64,000 nt of DNA from Sporosarcina sp. ACRSL (GCF_022346605.1 NZ_JAKRNT010000008.1:182311-246310), one strand, 5' to 3'. Positions 27,341 through 35,079 are shown, counted from the stretch's first letter. Numbers and translations: made by a program. Notes: generated from the letters alone by a model not told the origin.

Positions 27341-28441
27341 ATGAAAAAATATTTTTACTTGTTTGCAATGATCATTTTTTTATTGACCGGGTGTTCGGAG
27401 CAAAACGATCCATTCCCCACGCAAGAGGACATCGAAGAAGAACCGTCACCTGTTGAAAAAGAGACCATTAAACCGCCGACTCCCCATCAGTTCAAAGCGG
27501 ACCCTTCCACTTTTCACTTCATTGCGGACTGGCTGAATGATTCTCAAGTAGTGTATGTAGACAAGAGGGACGGCTTTTATAGCGTTAATTACTTTGACAT
27601 TGAAACAGGGGAATCCGCCTCAGTTTACGAGGATAAATCATTCATTATCGATGTACTCATCCATCCCTCACGCGATTATTTGCTAGTTCATACAAGCGAT
27701 CAGCCAAACTCGGCTGTTATAAAAGTTGTTGGAAAGAACGGCACAGTGCAACATGAAGTGGAAATCGATTCGACGGAACTTGCAATTGAATGGAATCGCT
27801 CCAATCCAGAAAAAATATTGTTCACAGCCTTCCATGAAGACTGGTCCTTTGACCTTTTCGTCTTTAATGGCGATGATGATAGCCTTTCCATCATTGATCT
27901 GGATGATCCTTTTCCAAAATGGGCGGGTGAGGATCGAATTATCGGCATGTCTATAGACCATCCACTTGACGGAGGGGTCATTCAAATCATCAACTTGGAA
28001 ACGTCCGAGAATGAGATGACTGATATCGAAAATGTGATTTATTTTGACGCGTTTGAGGACCGTTTTGTCATCGTCCAGTCAATCGATGCGAATTCATTTA
28101 CGTATTCTGTGAGAGAGCATGACGGCTCAGTTATTTTTCACTGGACCATGCCAGCGGTCAGCAATTATTCAGAATGGATTGTGCCATCGATCGAATGGCT
28201 TGATCAGGACCGTCTGATTGTGAAAGGTGCAGATAAAAGCGGCCAACTGGATGAGATGGGAAGTGGATATAATGTTTATCTTATTGAAGATGGTACGATC
28301 CAACTGATTTTAAAAGGATTGGATGCGGGTCCAATTAAATGCACTCCGTCTGGGCGTTATTGTTTGAACGGATATACTTTAGAGGAATTGATTGATGTGG
28401 AAACGAAGAAAAAATATAAATGGATTGAATTTGATAACTAA
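27341..28441 (+). CDS. Lipoprotein, beta-propeller-like (YqgU family)
   Basis: 366 residues. N-terminal signal peptide with lipobox LLTGC (cysteine about residue 17), an acidic/Pro-rich linker, then a repeated beta-strand pattern (for example FIADWLNDSQVVYVDK, VNYFDIETGE, DRFVIVQSIDANSFTY). That pattern suggests a six- or seven-bladed propeller. Function unknown. ATG 27341 lies 11 bases after AAGGAGGGG; the longer frame from 27251 would run through the terminator. It follows the LTA synthase gene as in B. subtilis. Confidence 0.82.
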   Translation: MKKYFYLFAMIIFLLTGCSEQNDPFPTQEDIEEEPSPVEKETIKPPTPHQFKADPSTFHFIADWLNDSQVVYVDKRDGFYSVNYFDIETGESASVYEDKSFIIDVLIHPSRDYLLVHTSDQPNSAVIKVVGKNGTVQHEVEIDSTELAIEWNRSNPEKILFTAFHEDWSFDLFVFNGDDDSLSIIDLDDPFPKWAGEDRIIGMSIDHPLDGGVIQIINLETSENEMTDIENVIYFDAFEDRFVIVQSIDANSFTYSVREHDGSVIFHWTMPAVSNYSEWIVPSIEWLDQDRLIVKGADKSGQLDEMGSGYNVYLIEDGTIQLILKGLDAGPIKCTPSGRYCLNGYTLEELIDVETKKKYKWIEFDN

Positions 28442-28479
28442 AAAACATCCTCCGCATTGTAGCAGGGGATGTTTTTTTA
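28441..28479. terminator. Terminator between yqgU and yqgW
   Basis: AAAACATCC / GGATGTTTT with a 15-nt loop and T7; it serves the convergent genes on both sides. Confidence 0.7.
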
Positions 28480-28487
28480 AAGACGGA

Positions 28488-28667
28488 TTAATGTAAAGTA
28501 GGCGGATATCCTTGGAAGACAATCGTTGCAATTGTAAAACCGCCAAAAATCACAGCAGATGCAACATTGAACAAAATGCTCAATACATTGCGCTCTTTGA
28601 ACGCTTGTACAGTACCAATGACAGCAAAGATTGCAATAAGGCCAAAAATTACCATTAAGATGTTCAT
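28488..28667 (-). CDS. DUF2759 family small membrane protein (YqgW-like)
   Basis: 59 residues with two hydrophobic helices. Starts MNILMVIFGLIAIFAVIG, followed by the polar turn QAFKERN, and ends GYPPTLH. An AAAGGAG ribosome site precedes the ATG at 28667. Gene order yqgU - yqgW - yqgX agrees with B. subtilis. Function unknown. Confidence 0.85.
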   Translation of the reverse strand: MNILMVIFGLIAIFAVIGTVQAFKERNVLSILFNVASAVIFGGFTIATIVFQGYPPTLH

Positions 28668-28827
28668 GTGGAAGACACTCCTTTCAACAGAGAAAAAATG
28701 AATGCCGATTTAGCAATATTCCTCTTCTATTGTACTGTTTACTTTAGATTTTGTCGAGGTATATTAATGACAATTGTTTGAAATCTAATCATAACTTGAT
28801 TACTATACATAGGAGGAGGTGTGGAGG

Positions 28828-29463
28828 ATGCTTGAAATACATACATATCCGTTAGGTCCAATTCAAACGAACTGTTATGTCATTGTCAATCGTGAAAAGG
28901 AATGTTTAGTGATCGATCCGGGGGAAGAAGGGGATCGGATCATCGCAGAAATCGAAGGGATGAACAGTAAACCGGTTGCCATTCTGTTGACGCATGCCCA
29001 CTTCGATCATATCGGGGCGGTGGATCGGGTGAGGAATCATTTTGATATTCCTGTCTATATTCACGAAGCCGAGCAGGAATGGTTAGGGAATCCAGATCTG
29101 AATGGCTCTTCCAAATATCCTAGCATTTCCCAAGTGAAAAATAAGGCAGCGGATTATTTCCTAGTGGAAGGTGACTTGCAAATTGGAGCATTCCAATTAG
29201 AGGTCAGGCATACACCTGGTCATTCTCCCGGCAGTGTCTCTTTCATTTTTAAGGATGCCGAAATTGCTGTTGTAGGCGATACGCTTTTCAGAGGCAGTAT
29301 CGGAAGGACGGATCTGCGTGGTGGGGACATGAATACACTTCTACAGTCCATTCACGACAAACTGTTGACCTTAGATGACGAGTTTGTCATTTACCCAGGT
29401 CACGGACCGTCAACAACTCCTGAAGAAGAACAGGATATGAATCCTTTTTTAAATGGTTTTTAG
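28828..29463 (+). CDS. MBL-fold metallo-hydrolase (YqgX, glyoxalase II-like)
   Basis: 211 residues with THAHFDHIG (the two-metal HxHxDH motif), HTPGHSPGS, VVGDTLFRGSIGRTD and the late histidine YPGHGP. This is the complete ligand set of the beta-lactamase fold. Family members have hydroxyacylglutathione/hydroxyacylbacillithiol hydrolase activity; the actual substrate is not shown. AGGAGGAGG precedes ATG 28828. A GTG codon nine bases upstream lies within the ribosome site. Confidence 0.92.
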   Translation: MLEIHTYPLGPIQTNCYVIVNREKECLVIDPGEEGDRIIAEIEGMNSKPVAILLTHAHFDHIGAVDRVRNHFDIPVYIHEAEQEWLGNPDLNGSSKYPSISQVKNKAADYFLVEGDLQIGAFQLEVRHTPGHSPGSVSFIFKDAEIAVVGDTLFRGSIGRTDLRGGDMNTLLQSIHDKLLTLDDEFVIYPGHGPSTTPEEEQDMNPFLNGF

Positions 29464-29465
29464 GA

Positions 29466-29495
29466 ACAAAAAAACAGCCGAATTGGCTGTTTTTT
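29466..29495. terminator. Terminator between yqgX and yqgY
   Basis: AACAGCC / GGCTGTT around GAATT with A and T tails on either side; serves both convergent genes. Confidence 0.8.
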
Positions 29496-29506
29496 CTTCT
29501 GGAGAA

Positions 29507-29749
29507 TTAGTGTCCTCCACCTGGAACGTGAATGAACGTCGCATAATAGCTGAACCCTACCATGAAAATCATAAGGTAAGCTCCAAACATGTACATATAC
29601 ATACGCTCTGTAAGTTTCAAATATCCAAGCAACAAGAAGAAAATAGTGCTCGCGATCATGAGAACAGAAGCTGTCATCATATCGCCTACGAAAAACATTA
29701 CCGCGAAAATGCCAGTCCAAAAACCGCATAGCTTGAACATGTTATCCAT
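29507..29749 (-). CDS. DUF2626 family small membrane protein (YqgY-like)
   Basis: 80 residues, three hydrophobic helices, starting MDNMFKLCGFWTGIFAVMFF and ending FIHVPGGGH. TAAGGAGGG lies in front of ATG 29749; the longer frame upstream is not supported. Function unknown. Confidence 0.85.
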   Translation of the reverse strand: MDNMFKLCGFWTGIFAVMFFVGDMMTASVLMIASTIFFLLLGYLKLTERMYMYMFGAYLMIFMVGFSYYATFIHVPGGGH

Positions 29750-29882
29750 AAGTGCGTCCCTCCTTAACGTAAAACAGTAGAAAGATCTCCTATTCATTAT
29801 AGTGGATTGCAACTTGAAAAGTAAACTCCTATCAAGTCGACATTGTGACAAATGCATGTATAGGAATGATTTTGAATCGTTC

Positions 29883-29927
29883 AAAATTTGATTTTGAGCC
29901 GAAAAGGCCAATCAAAAATCAAATTTG
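29883..29927. promoter_or_regulatory. Candidate ComK site (two AT-boxes) upstream of comGA
   Basis: AAAATTTGATTTT (29883-29895) is a perfect AAAA-N5-TTTT AT-box. AAAAATCAAATTT (29914-29926) is a second with one mismatch, 18 bp away, one of the spacings known for ComK. The two form an inverted repeat. A possible -10 (TATACT, 29992-29997) follows. The site is about 315 bp before comGA, further than usual. Confidence 0.5.
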
Positions 29928-30024
29928 ACGTGAAAAGCGCACTTAAAATTTGAATTCACATGGAGCTATTCCTTTTTCAATATGTTCAACGTATACTCAT
30001 TTTAAGGTGAAAAGCGGTCTTTCA

Positions 30025-30070
30025 TCATCTTGATTCAGCTGGGTTCCAAGCTCCTGCCGAATCAAGATGA
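30025..30070. repeat. Inverted repeat in the comG leader
   Basis: Perfect 12-bp arms TCATCTTGATTC (30025-30036) and GAATCAAGATGA (30059-30070) around a 22-nt loop. Confidence 0.75.
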
Positions 30071-30088
30071 AGCCTCCGGCGGATGTCA

Positions 30089-30196
30089 GGGATTTTGAAA
30101 GGAGTTAATTGGGCAGCTTGTGCCTTAATTTCTGCAAAAAACGCAGAAATACGGCAAATCGAACCCTTCGTTGTTCGATTCCCAATTCAAAATCCC
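30089..30196. repeat. Nested palindromic element in the comG leader (repeat family 2)
   Basis: Outer arms GGGATTTTGAA (30089-30099) / TTCAAAATCCC (30186-30196). Nested inside are AATTGGG / CCCAATT, ATTTCTGC / GCAGAAAT (30128-30150) and ATCGAAC / GTTCGAT (30158-30179). The inner 60 bp is about 90% identical to the reverse complement of 63747-63808. It has no coding capacity. Confidence 0.75.
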
Positions 30197-30240
30197 GACG
30201 CAATTACGCCGAGTCGTAATTGATTAAAGAGGGGTGTTCA

Positions 30241-31254
30241 ATGGAAAAGCGTGACAATCTCATCGAGACTAAGAGCTTTGATCTTTTGGAACGGGCGATA
30301 GCCAGTGAGTCTACAGACATCCATCTCGTTCCTGCGCAAGACCATTACGACGTTTATTTCAAAAAGAACTCAAAATTAGAACGGAGCGGCACATTTCCCC
30401 CACAGTTGGCCGCCCGCATGATCTCCTTTTTCAAATTCCTTTCCTCGTTAGATATTAGTGATCGACGAAAACCCCAAAGCGGTTCATTTCACAAAAAAAT
30501 GCAAAACGAAAATTATTCGTTCCGTGTATCTACCATTCCCTCTATTCAAATGAAAGAAAGTGTAGTCATCCGTATTCAAAGGCATGATCAAATTGTCTCT
30601 CTAGATAAGCTCTGTATCGACCAGCAATGGGAAGAGAAACTAAGGCGCGCTGCTGAGGAACGGCAAGGGCTCATCCTACTTACCGGACCGACTGGCAGTG
30701 GGAAAACAACTACAATTTATTCATTAACTGCTCATTGCGTCAACCAATTGGAAAGACATGTGATTTCACTCGAGGATCCAGTTGAAAATAATCATTCACA
30801 TCTTCTTCAAATTCAAGTGAATGAAAGATCTGGAATGACGTATGCAGCCGGTTTGAAAGCGATTTTGAGACATTCTCCAGATGTAATCATGATTGGTGAA
30901 ATAAGAGACTCCGAGACTGCTAGAATTGCTGTCGCAGCTGCTTTGACGGGTCATTTAGTGCTGTCTACGGTCCACTCCAAAGATCCCGAGGGATGTTTTT
31001 ATCGAATGATGGATTTTGGAATCACCCCGGAGGAATTGCGGCAAACTGTCGTTTGTATAGCAGCCCAACGGCTTATCCAGAAAAAAGATGGCAGCATGGG
31101 GGCGGTATTTGAAATTGTTCAAGGCGAATTACTAGATTCAATTGCAGCCGGAATCATTTCTGGCAACCGAGTGACTATCCCGGAAGAGATGAAAATAGAT
31201 GCAGTCGCGAAAAAATATAGTATGGAAAATGAGCCGTCCAATGATGAAAGTTAG
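30241..31254 (+). CDS. comGA: Competence pilus assembly ATPase ComGA
   Basis: Secretion/traffic ATPase that powers assembly of the competence pseudopilus at the cytoplasmic face, required for DNA binding. 337 residues, GspE/PulE family: Walker A GPTGSGKTTT, Asp box (ISLEDPVEN), Walker B (VIMIGEIRDSETA), and His box (LVLSTVHS). The family zinc-binding tetracysteine motif is absent, as in Gram-positive ComGA. ATG 30241 has GAGGGG upstream. It is the first gene of the comG operon. Confidence 0.95.
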   Translation: MEKRDNLIETKSFDLLERAIASESTDIHLVPAQDHYDVYFKKNSKLERSGTFPPQLAARMISFFKFLSSLDISDRRKPQSGSFHKKMQNENYSFRVSTIPSIQMKESVVIRIQRHDQIVSLDKLCIDQQWEEKLRRAAEERQGLILLTGPTGSGKTTTIYSLTAHCVNQLERHVISLEDPVENNHSHLLQIQVNERSGMTYAAGLKAILRHSPDVIMIGEIRDSETARIAVAAALTGHLVLSTVHSKDPEGCFYRMMDFGITPEELRQTVVCIAAQRLIQKKDGSMGAVFEIVQGELLDSIAAGIISGNRVTIPEEMKIDAVAKKYSMENEPSNDES

Positions 31255-32296
31255 AAATCCGTTAATCAGACGCTCTGTCCAAGCCGTCGAAAACCGTCCT
31301 GCATTTTTAGGCAGACTTTCTGTGCTCTTACAGGAAGGCTACACATTCCATGACGGATTGGTTCTGCTATTACCCTATCATTCTAAGCATTTCAGTGACC
31401 TCCTAGAGCGGGTTGAAAAAGATTTGAAGGCGGGTCTTGGGGTGACGGATATTCTTATGAATCTTGGATTTCCTTCCCATACTCTTTTACCAGTTTTCGT
31501 TGCGGAAGTGGATGGAAGGCTGGCAGAGGCATTAAAAGGAATCGCGGATAGAATGCGGCAATCGGAAGAGAGAAGGAAAAAGTTACGAAATCTCCTGCTT
31601 TACCCAATCACACTTTTCTTTTTCCTGACAATCTTTCTATTCGTTTTCAGAACCTACTTCATTCCTAATTTGCAAGCGATGACGTTAGCGAGGAAGGGTG
31701 CGGAAAACGGTTTTAGTTCTCTTCTCCCACTCCTTGTGTCTAGAATTCCTGATGCAATGATCGGTTGCAGTATATTTCTCGTATGTATCGTAGGGAGCGG
31801 ACTACTCATTTATCGGAGATTGTCAACGACAAGAAAAATCCGTTTTCTCATGTCGCTTCCTATTGCAAGATCCTTATTCTCTAAATGGATGACACGGGAG
31901 TTTGCCGGCGAACTCGGCAGTCTCCTTCAGTCGGGGCTATCTATGCAAGATGCCCTTGAAGTGTTGGAGAAACAAAAAATCAATCCTGTTTTGAGTGAAA
32001 TTGCAATGTCGGTTAAAGGTCATGTCATATATGGGGAAAATTTCGATTCGGCAATCAGATTGACGCACGGTTTACGGGATGAACTAAGCGCATATGCAAA
32101 GCACGGTTCTGATTCCGGATATTTGGCGAAGGAGCTGCTGCTGTTCAGTGAAAATTTGCATGAGTTAATTGAGGAGGATATGGGAAAGTGTCTAGCGCTG
32201 CTCCAACCTGTTTTGTTCACCATTTTGGCGTTCTGTATTTTAGCTGCCTATTTGGCGTTACTTCTCCCAGTTTATAGTATGTTTGATAATTTGTAA
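31229..32296 (+). CDS. comGB: Competence pilus membrane platform protein ComGB
   Basis: 355 residues, GspF/PilC family: two repeats of the T2SF domain, each ending with a large hydrophobic helix, three transmembrane helices in all (about 125-150, 175-200 and 325-350). It anchors ComGA and the pilins. The start is uncertain: ATG 31229 lies inside the comGA 3' end with only a weak GGA site, and ATG 31241 is nearly as good. Confidence 0.92.
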   Translation: MSRPMMKVRNPLIRRSVQAVENRPAFLGRLSVLLQEGYTFHDGLVLLLPYHSKHFSDLLERVEKDLKAGLGVTDILMNLGFPSHTLLPVFVAEVDGRLAEALKGIADRMRQSEERRKKLRNLLLYPITLFFFLTIFLFVFRTYFIPNLQAMTLARKGAENGFSSLLPLLVSRIPDAMIGCSIFLVCIVGSGLLIYRRLSTTRKIRFLMSLPIARSLFSKWMTREFAGELGSLLQSGLSMQDALEVLEKQKINPVLSEIAMSVKGHVIYGENFDSAIRLTHGLRDELSAYAKHGSDSGYLAKELLLFSENLHELIEEDMGKCLALLQPVLFTILAFCILAAYLALLLPVYSMFDNL

Positions 32297-32311
32297 GGAA
32301 GGGGAATCAGC

Positions 32312-32653
32312 TTGAAAATCGTTAAAGAAGAAAGTGGTTTTACGCTCATAGAAATGATGATTGTTTTACTCATCATTTCCGTTCTAGTTTTAATTGCCAT
32401 ACCGAATGTAACAAAGCATTCGAAGTCAATTGACGATAAAGGATGCAAAGCGTACGTGAAAATGGTAGAAGGACAAGTTACCGCATATAAGATGGAAAAA
32501 CATGAGTATCCGAGCCTTCAGGAATTGATAGATCACGACTATTTGCCAGATGGAGCACAATGTCCAGACGGAACAGAAATCTTGATTGCAGAAGACGGTA
32601 AAGTGACGGCACCTAACTTGAAGAATCCTTCACCAGAAAATGATGGCAAATAA
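32312..32653 (+). CDS. comGC: Major competence pseudopilin ComGC
   Basis: 113 residues. Class III leader with the prepilin peptidase site ESG|FTLIEMM, then a hydrophobic assembly helix. Two cysteines (GCKAYV and AQCPDG) fit the intramolecular disulfide known in ComGC. TTG 32312 after AAGGAAGGGG. Its 3' end overlaps comGD by 14 bp. Confidence 0.95.
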   Translation: MKIVKEESGFTLIEMMIVLLIISVLVLIAIPNVTKHSKSIDDKGCKAYVKMVEGQVTAYKMEKHEYPSLQELIDHDYLPDGAQCPDGTEILIAEDGKVTAPNLKNPSPENDGK

Positions 32654-33080
32654 AGAAAACGGCTTTACGTTTCTTGAGATGCTGTTAGTGTTAAGTGTCG
32701 TTGCCGTTCTGACTGCTGTCATCTTGCCAATTGGCGATCGATTCATAACAAAACAAAGCGAAGAGGAAGCGCTGTACACATTCATCGCGACAATTCATCA
32801 TGCACAAGCATATGCCCTGGCACACGAAACGTATACGGCAGTCAGATTTCGCAATTCGGGGAAGTCTTACAGCATGTTTGCTCCGAGTACAGAAACCTAT
32901 TCCACAATCGATTTTCCTGATACCATGTACTGGGTGAGTGGCAACCATAGGATCAGTGCGGTCGAGTTTCATCCGAATGGACATATTGTCAATCCGGGTA
33001 CAATCATCTTACGGACATCAACCGGTGATAAACGATTGACGTTGCAATTGCAGCATGGGAGGGTACTTGTCTATGATTGA
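32640..33080 (+). CDS. comGD: Minor competence pseudopilin ComGD
   Basis: 146 residues. Prepilin motif ENG|FTFLEMLLVL near the N-terminus, one hydrophobic helix, then a beta-rich exported domain. It starts with ATGATG inside the end of comGC, so either codon may be used. Confidence 0.9.
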   Translation: MMANKENGFTFLEMLLVLSVVAVLTAVILPIGDRFITKQSEEEALYTFIATIHHAQAYALAHETYTAVRFRNSGKSYSMFAPSTETYSTIDFPDTMYWVSGNHRISAVEFHPNGHIVNPGTIILRTSTGDKRLTLQLQHGRVLVYD

Positions 33081-33375
33081 TGAAAAAGGATATTCATGGC
33101 CGGAATCGATTTTATCCCTCGTTATTATTACAGTCATTTTCGGAACGTTGCTGCCACTTTATTCACATTTGGCAACTCGTCTAGAATTGAAGAGGCTAGG
33201 TATGCATGCAGCAGAATCCGCCTATCATGGAGCGATCCTCCATAACGCATACGGATTGATGGCAGGGACAAATCGCGTAGAGATGGTCGATTACAATTGG
33301 GCTATCGAGACTGGAGTGATCTGTGTGACGTATCGTTACATAGAAAAGGATTTTGAAAAATGCATAGAGTACTAA
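33073..33375 (+). CDS. comGE: Minor competence pseudopilin ComGE
   Basis: 100 residues. Atypical prepilin start EKG|YSWPESILSLVI followed by a hydrophobic helix. GGGAGGG lies about 10 bases before ATG 33073. It overlaps comGD by 8 bp and comGF by 16 bp; it is identified by its place in the operon. Confidence 0.82.
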   Translation: MIDEKGYSWPESILSLVIITVIFGTLLPLYSHLATRLELKRLGMHAAESAYHGAILHNAYGLMAGTNRVEMVDYNWAIETGVICVTYRYIEKDFEKCIEY

Positions 33376-33809
33376 AATCTCCCAATGAATTGGGCTACTC
33401 CCTGCTGGAAGCTTTGTTTCATCTGTTGCTTATGGGGATTTTCCTTCATTTTGTCATTCTGATATTCTATTGGAAACTACCAATTGAACGTCAGTTGGAA
33501 GACTACTATGCAACTGAATGGGAACTGTTTGCAATTGAATTACAGGCATTGTTAGCAGACGTGGAAGATTTCCATGTACTAATGGGGGACAGGGCAATTT
33601 CATTCACAAATGACAGAGGGAAAGTTGAAATCGGTCAAAATAATTTTGTCATACGCAAACTTGTCAATACAAAAGGATATATCCCGCTATATACCAATGT
33701 TTCCACAGTAATATTCAAACATGAGGGGCATGAGTTGAAGGTGTTCGTGACGATGCTTGACGGAACGAAGCGGGAAAGGAGATTTGCGATTGGAATTCGC
33801 GAAGAATGA
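33360..33809 (+). CDS. comGF: Minor competence pseudopilin ComGF
   Basis: 149 residues. Prepilin-like ELG|YSLLEALFHLL, a hydrophobic helix, and the ComGF domain with the middle segment ELQALLADVEDF. It overlaps the neighbouring genes at both ends, which implies tight translational coupling. Confidence 0.88.
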   Translation: MHRVLKSPNELGYSLLEALFHLLLMGIFLHFVILIFYWKLPIERQLEDYYATEWELFAIELQALLADVEDFHVLMGDRAISFTNDRGKVEIGQNNFVIRKLVNTKGYIPLYTNVSTVIFKHEGHELKVFVTMLDGTKRERRFAIGIREE

Positions 33810-34014
33810 GAAAGGTGCCCTATTAGCAGCTTCGTTAGTTTTACTTTTTATCGTCAGCCTCTTTCTTTTTACTGTCGTTTCATGGCATAGTAATCTATAT
33901 AGAACATTCGATTCTTTTGAAAGTTATTACAAGAATGAAACGACAAAGTTGATGAGGCAAGGCGGTATAGATAATGAAGAAAGTTTACTTGATCGGTTTT
34001 ATGGGGAGCGGTAA
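33790..34014 (+). CDS. comGG: Short ComGG-like competence protein
   Basis: About 74 residues with NEKGALLAASLVLLFIVSLF, a pilin-like N-terminal helix without a glutamate at position 5, followed by a short polar tail. ComGG of B. subtilis is about 124 residues, so this one is short. TTG 33790 is about 7 bases after AAAGGAG. Its last 41 bp overlap aroK in another frame. Confidence 0.7.
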   Translation: MEFAKNEKGALLAASLVLLFIVSLFLFTVVSWHSNLYRTFDSFESYYKNETTKLMRQGGIDNEESLLDRFYGER

Positions 34015-34486
34015 AAGTGCTATCGGCAAACGGTTAGGGACGTTGCTAAATTTGCCGTTTTACGATATGGATACCGAAATATCCAATCGGACAGGCATGA
34101 CGATCCCACAAATTTTCGAAACTTATGGAGAAGAAGGATTCAGGGACATGGAAACGGAATTTCTGCGAGACTTTCAAGATGAATTCTGTATCATTGCAAC
34201 TGGCGGAGGTGTTGCCATGAGAGAGGAAAACAGGAAAATCATGAGAAGAACGGGGCTTGTCTTTTATTTGAATTCGACATTCCGTGATATATGGCGAAGA
34301 ATTTCCACTGACGTCAACAGGCCGATCGTCCAACGATCCTCTAGACATGAGTTGGAAAGTCTTTTCCGCAAAAGAAAGCCGCTTTATTTGCAAAGTGCGC
34401 ATTTCAAAGTCGAGACGACGAACAGGTCATTGAATGAAATTACACAGTATATCGCTTCCCAAATTATTAGATTGAGAAATGAATGA
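33974..34486 (+). CDS. aroK: Shikimate kinase
   Basis: Phosphorylates shikimate at C3 in aromatic amino acid synthesis. 170 residues; P-loop GFMGSGKSAIG, shikimate-binding D (FYDMDTEI) and R (EEGFRDME), GGGVAMR, and lid region DVNRPIV. AAGGCGG precedes ATG 33974. It begins inside comGG and so is probably transcribed with the comG operon, at least in part. Confidence 0.95.
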   Translation: MKKVYLIGFMGSGKSAIGKRLGTLLNLPFYDMDTEISNRTGMTIPQIFETYGEEGFRDMETEFLRDFQDEFCIIATGGGVAMREENRKIMRRTGLVFYLNSTFRDIWRRISTDVNRPIVQRSSRHELESLFRKRKPLYLQSAHFKVETTNRSLNEITQYIASQIIRLRNE

Positions 34487-34506
34487 TAGATATTTGAAAA
34501 ACAACT

Positions 34507-34556
34507 AAAACACGAACATTTTTAAATTTATTTTAATAATCGTTCGTGAATATAAT
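34507..34556 (+). promoter_or_regulatory. gcv promoter region with a PurR-box-like dyad
   Basis: AAACACGAACATT (34508-34520) and the inverted AATCGTTCGTGAAT (34538-34551) form a 7-bp perfect dyad, CACGAAC / GTTCGTG. The 24-nt AT-rich gap gives the layout of Bacillus PurBox pairs. TATAAT at 34551-34556 is a likely -10. Confidence 0.4.
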
Positions 34557-34669
34557 AATACTTGAAAAAGGATTGCGCTTGCAAAAATGAAATGTTAAGA
34601 TATAAGCGAAAGGGCAGTTATTTGTCCGAATTTTAATCATTTTATTTTTAATTGCATATGGCGGATGAT

Positions 34670-34832
34670 TGTATGAGGAGAGCACGCATTAGGCGTCGCC
34701 GAAGGAGCAAGTAACAAAAGTTATGAATCTCTCAGGCAAAAAGACTCATACATGACGCGTCTCTGGAGAGTGTCGATATTCTCGACCACCAAAGAGGAAA
34801 GCCGCAAGGTAAACTTTCAGGTACACGGACAG
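34670..34832 (+). promoter_or_regulatory. Tandem glycine riboswitch
   Basis: Two consecutive glycine aptamers upstream of the glycine cleavage operon. The first is closed by TGTATGAG (34670-34677) / CTCATACA (34745-34752) and contains GGAGAGC, GCCGAAGGAGCAA and CTCTCAGGCAAAAAGAC. The second repeats the pattern with CTCTGGAGAG, CACCAAAGAGGAAAGCCGC, and CTTTCAGGTACACGGACAGAGG. These conserved sequences are diagnostic. Glycine binding normally prevents the downstream terminator and turns on gcvT-PA-PB. Confidence 0.95.
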
Positions 34833-34869
34833 AGGTTCTCTTTTTTCTAGGGGACCACTGTCTTTTTTT
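34828..34869 (+). terminator. Glycine riboswitch terminator
   Basis: GACAG-GGT-C / G-ACC-CTGTC arms with T7. The 5' arm lies inside the 3' side of aptamer 2, so ligand binding and termination are mutually exclusive. Confidence 0.75.
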
Positions 34870-34871
34870 AT

Positions 34872-35056
34872 CCCGCATTAACTGGCTGTAAGACACCCCT
34901 TACAAACTAATAAGTATGTGGTAGAACACAGCCAGTAAATGCCCGATTGGTTCGGGCCTGCAGGATGCAGGTCACAAAGGCGTTGCAACAGGACGTTGCG
35001 AACTTAGCCTTTGTTCTGCTAATCAGTGGAAAATACCCACTGATTGAAGTTTCACT
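34872..35056 (+). mobile_element. IS200/IS605-like end pair with omega/reRNA-like scaffold, no transposase
   Basis: The structured non-coding segment starts directly after TTTAT (34867-34871). Left-end hairpin TGTAAG / CTTACA (34887-34904) overlaps an alternative long pairing ACTGGCTGT / ACAGCCAGT (34881-34889 with 34928-34936). Further stems: GCCCGA / TCGGGC (34941-34957), CTGCA / TGCAG (34958-34970), CAAAGGC / GCCTTTG (34975-34981 with 35007-35013) enclosing GCAAC / GTTGC. The right-end hairpin AATCAGTGG / CCACTGATT (35021-35045) is followed by GAAGTTTCAC. This is how a TnpB-family right end and its RNA look; no tnpA or tnpB is present. The right boundary is uncertain by about 5 bp. Confidence 0.6.
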
Positions 35057-35079
35057 TTATCATTCATTTCAAGGGGGAT

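Noticed and set aside
34872..35056. Part of the riboswitch or a third aptamer
   Set aside because: It follows a complete terminator, has none of the glycine aptamer consensus, and its end hairpins fit a mobile element better.
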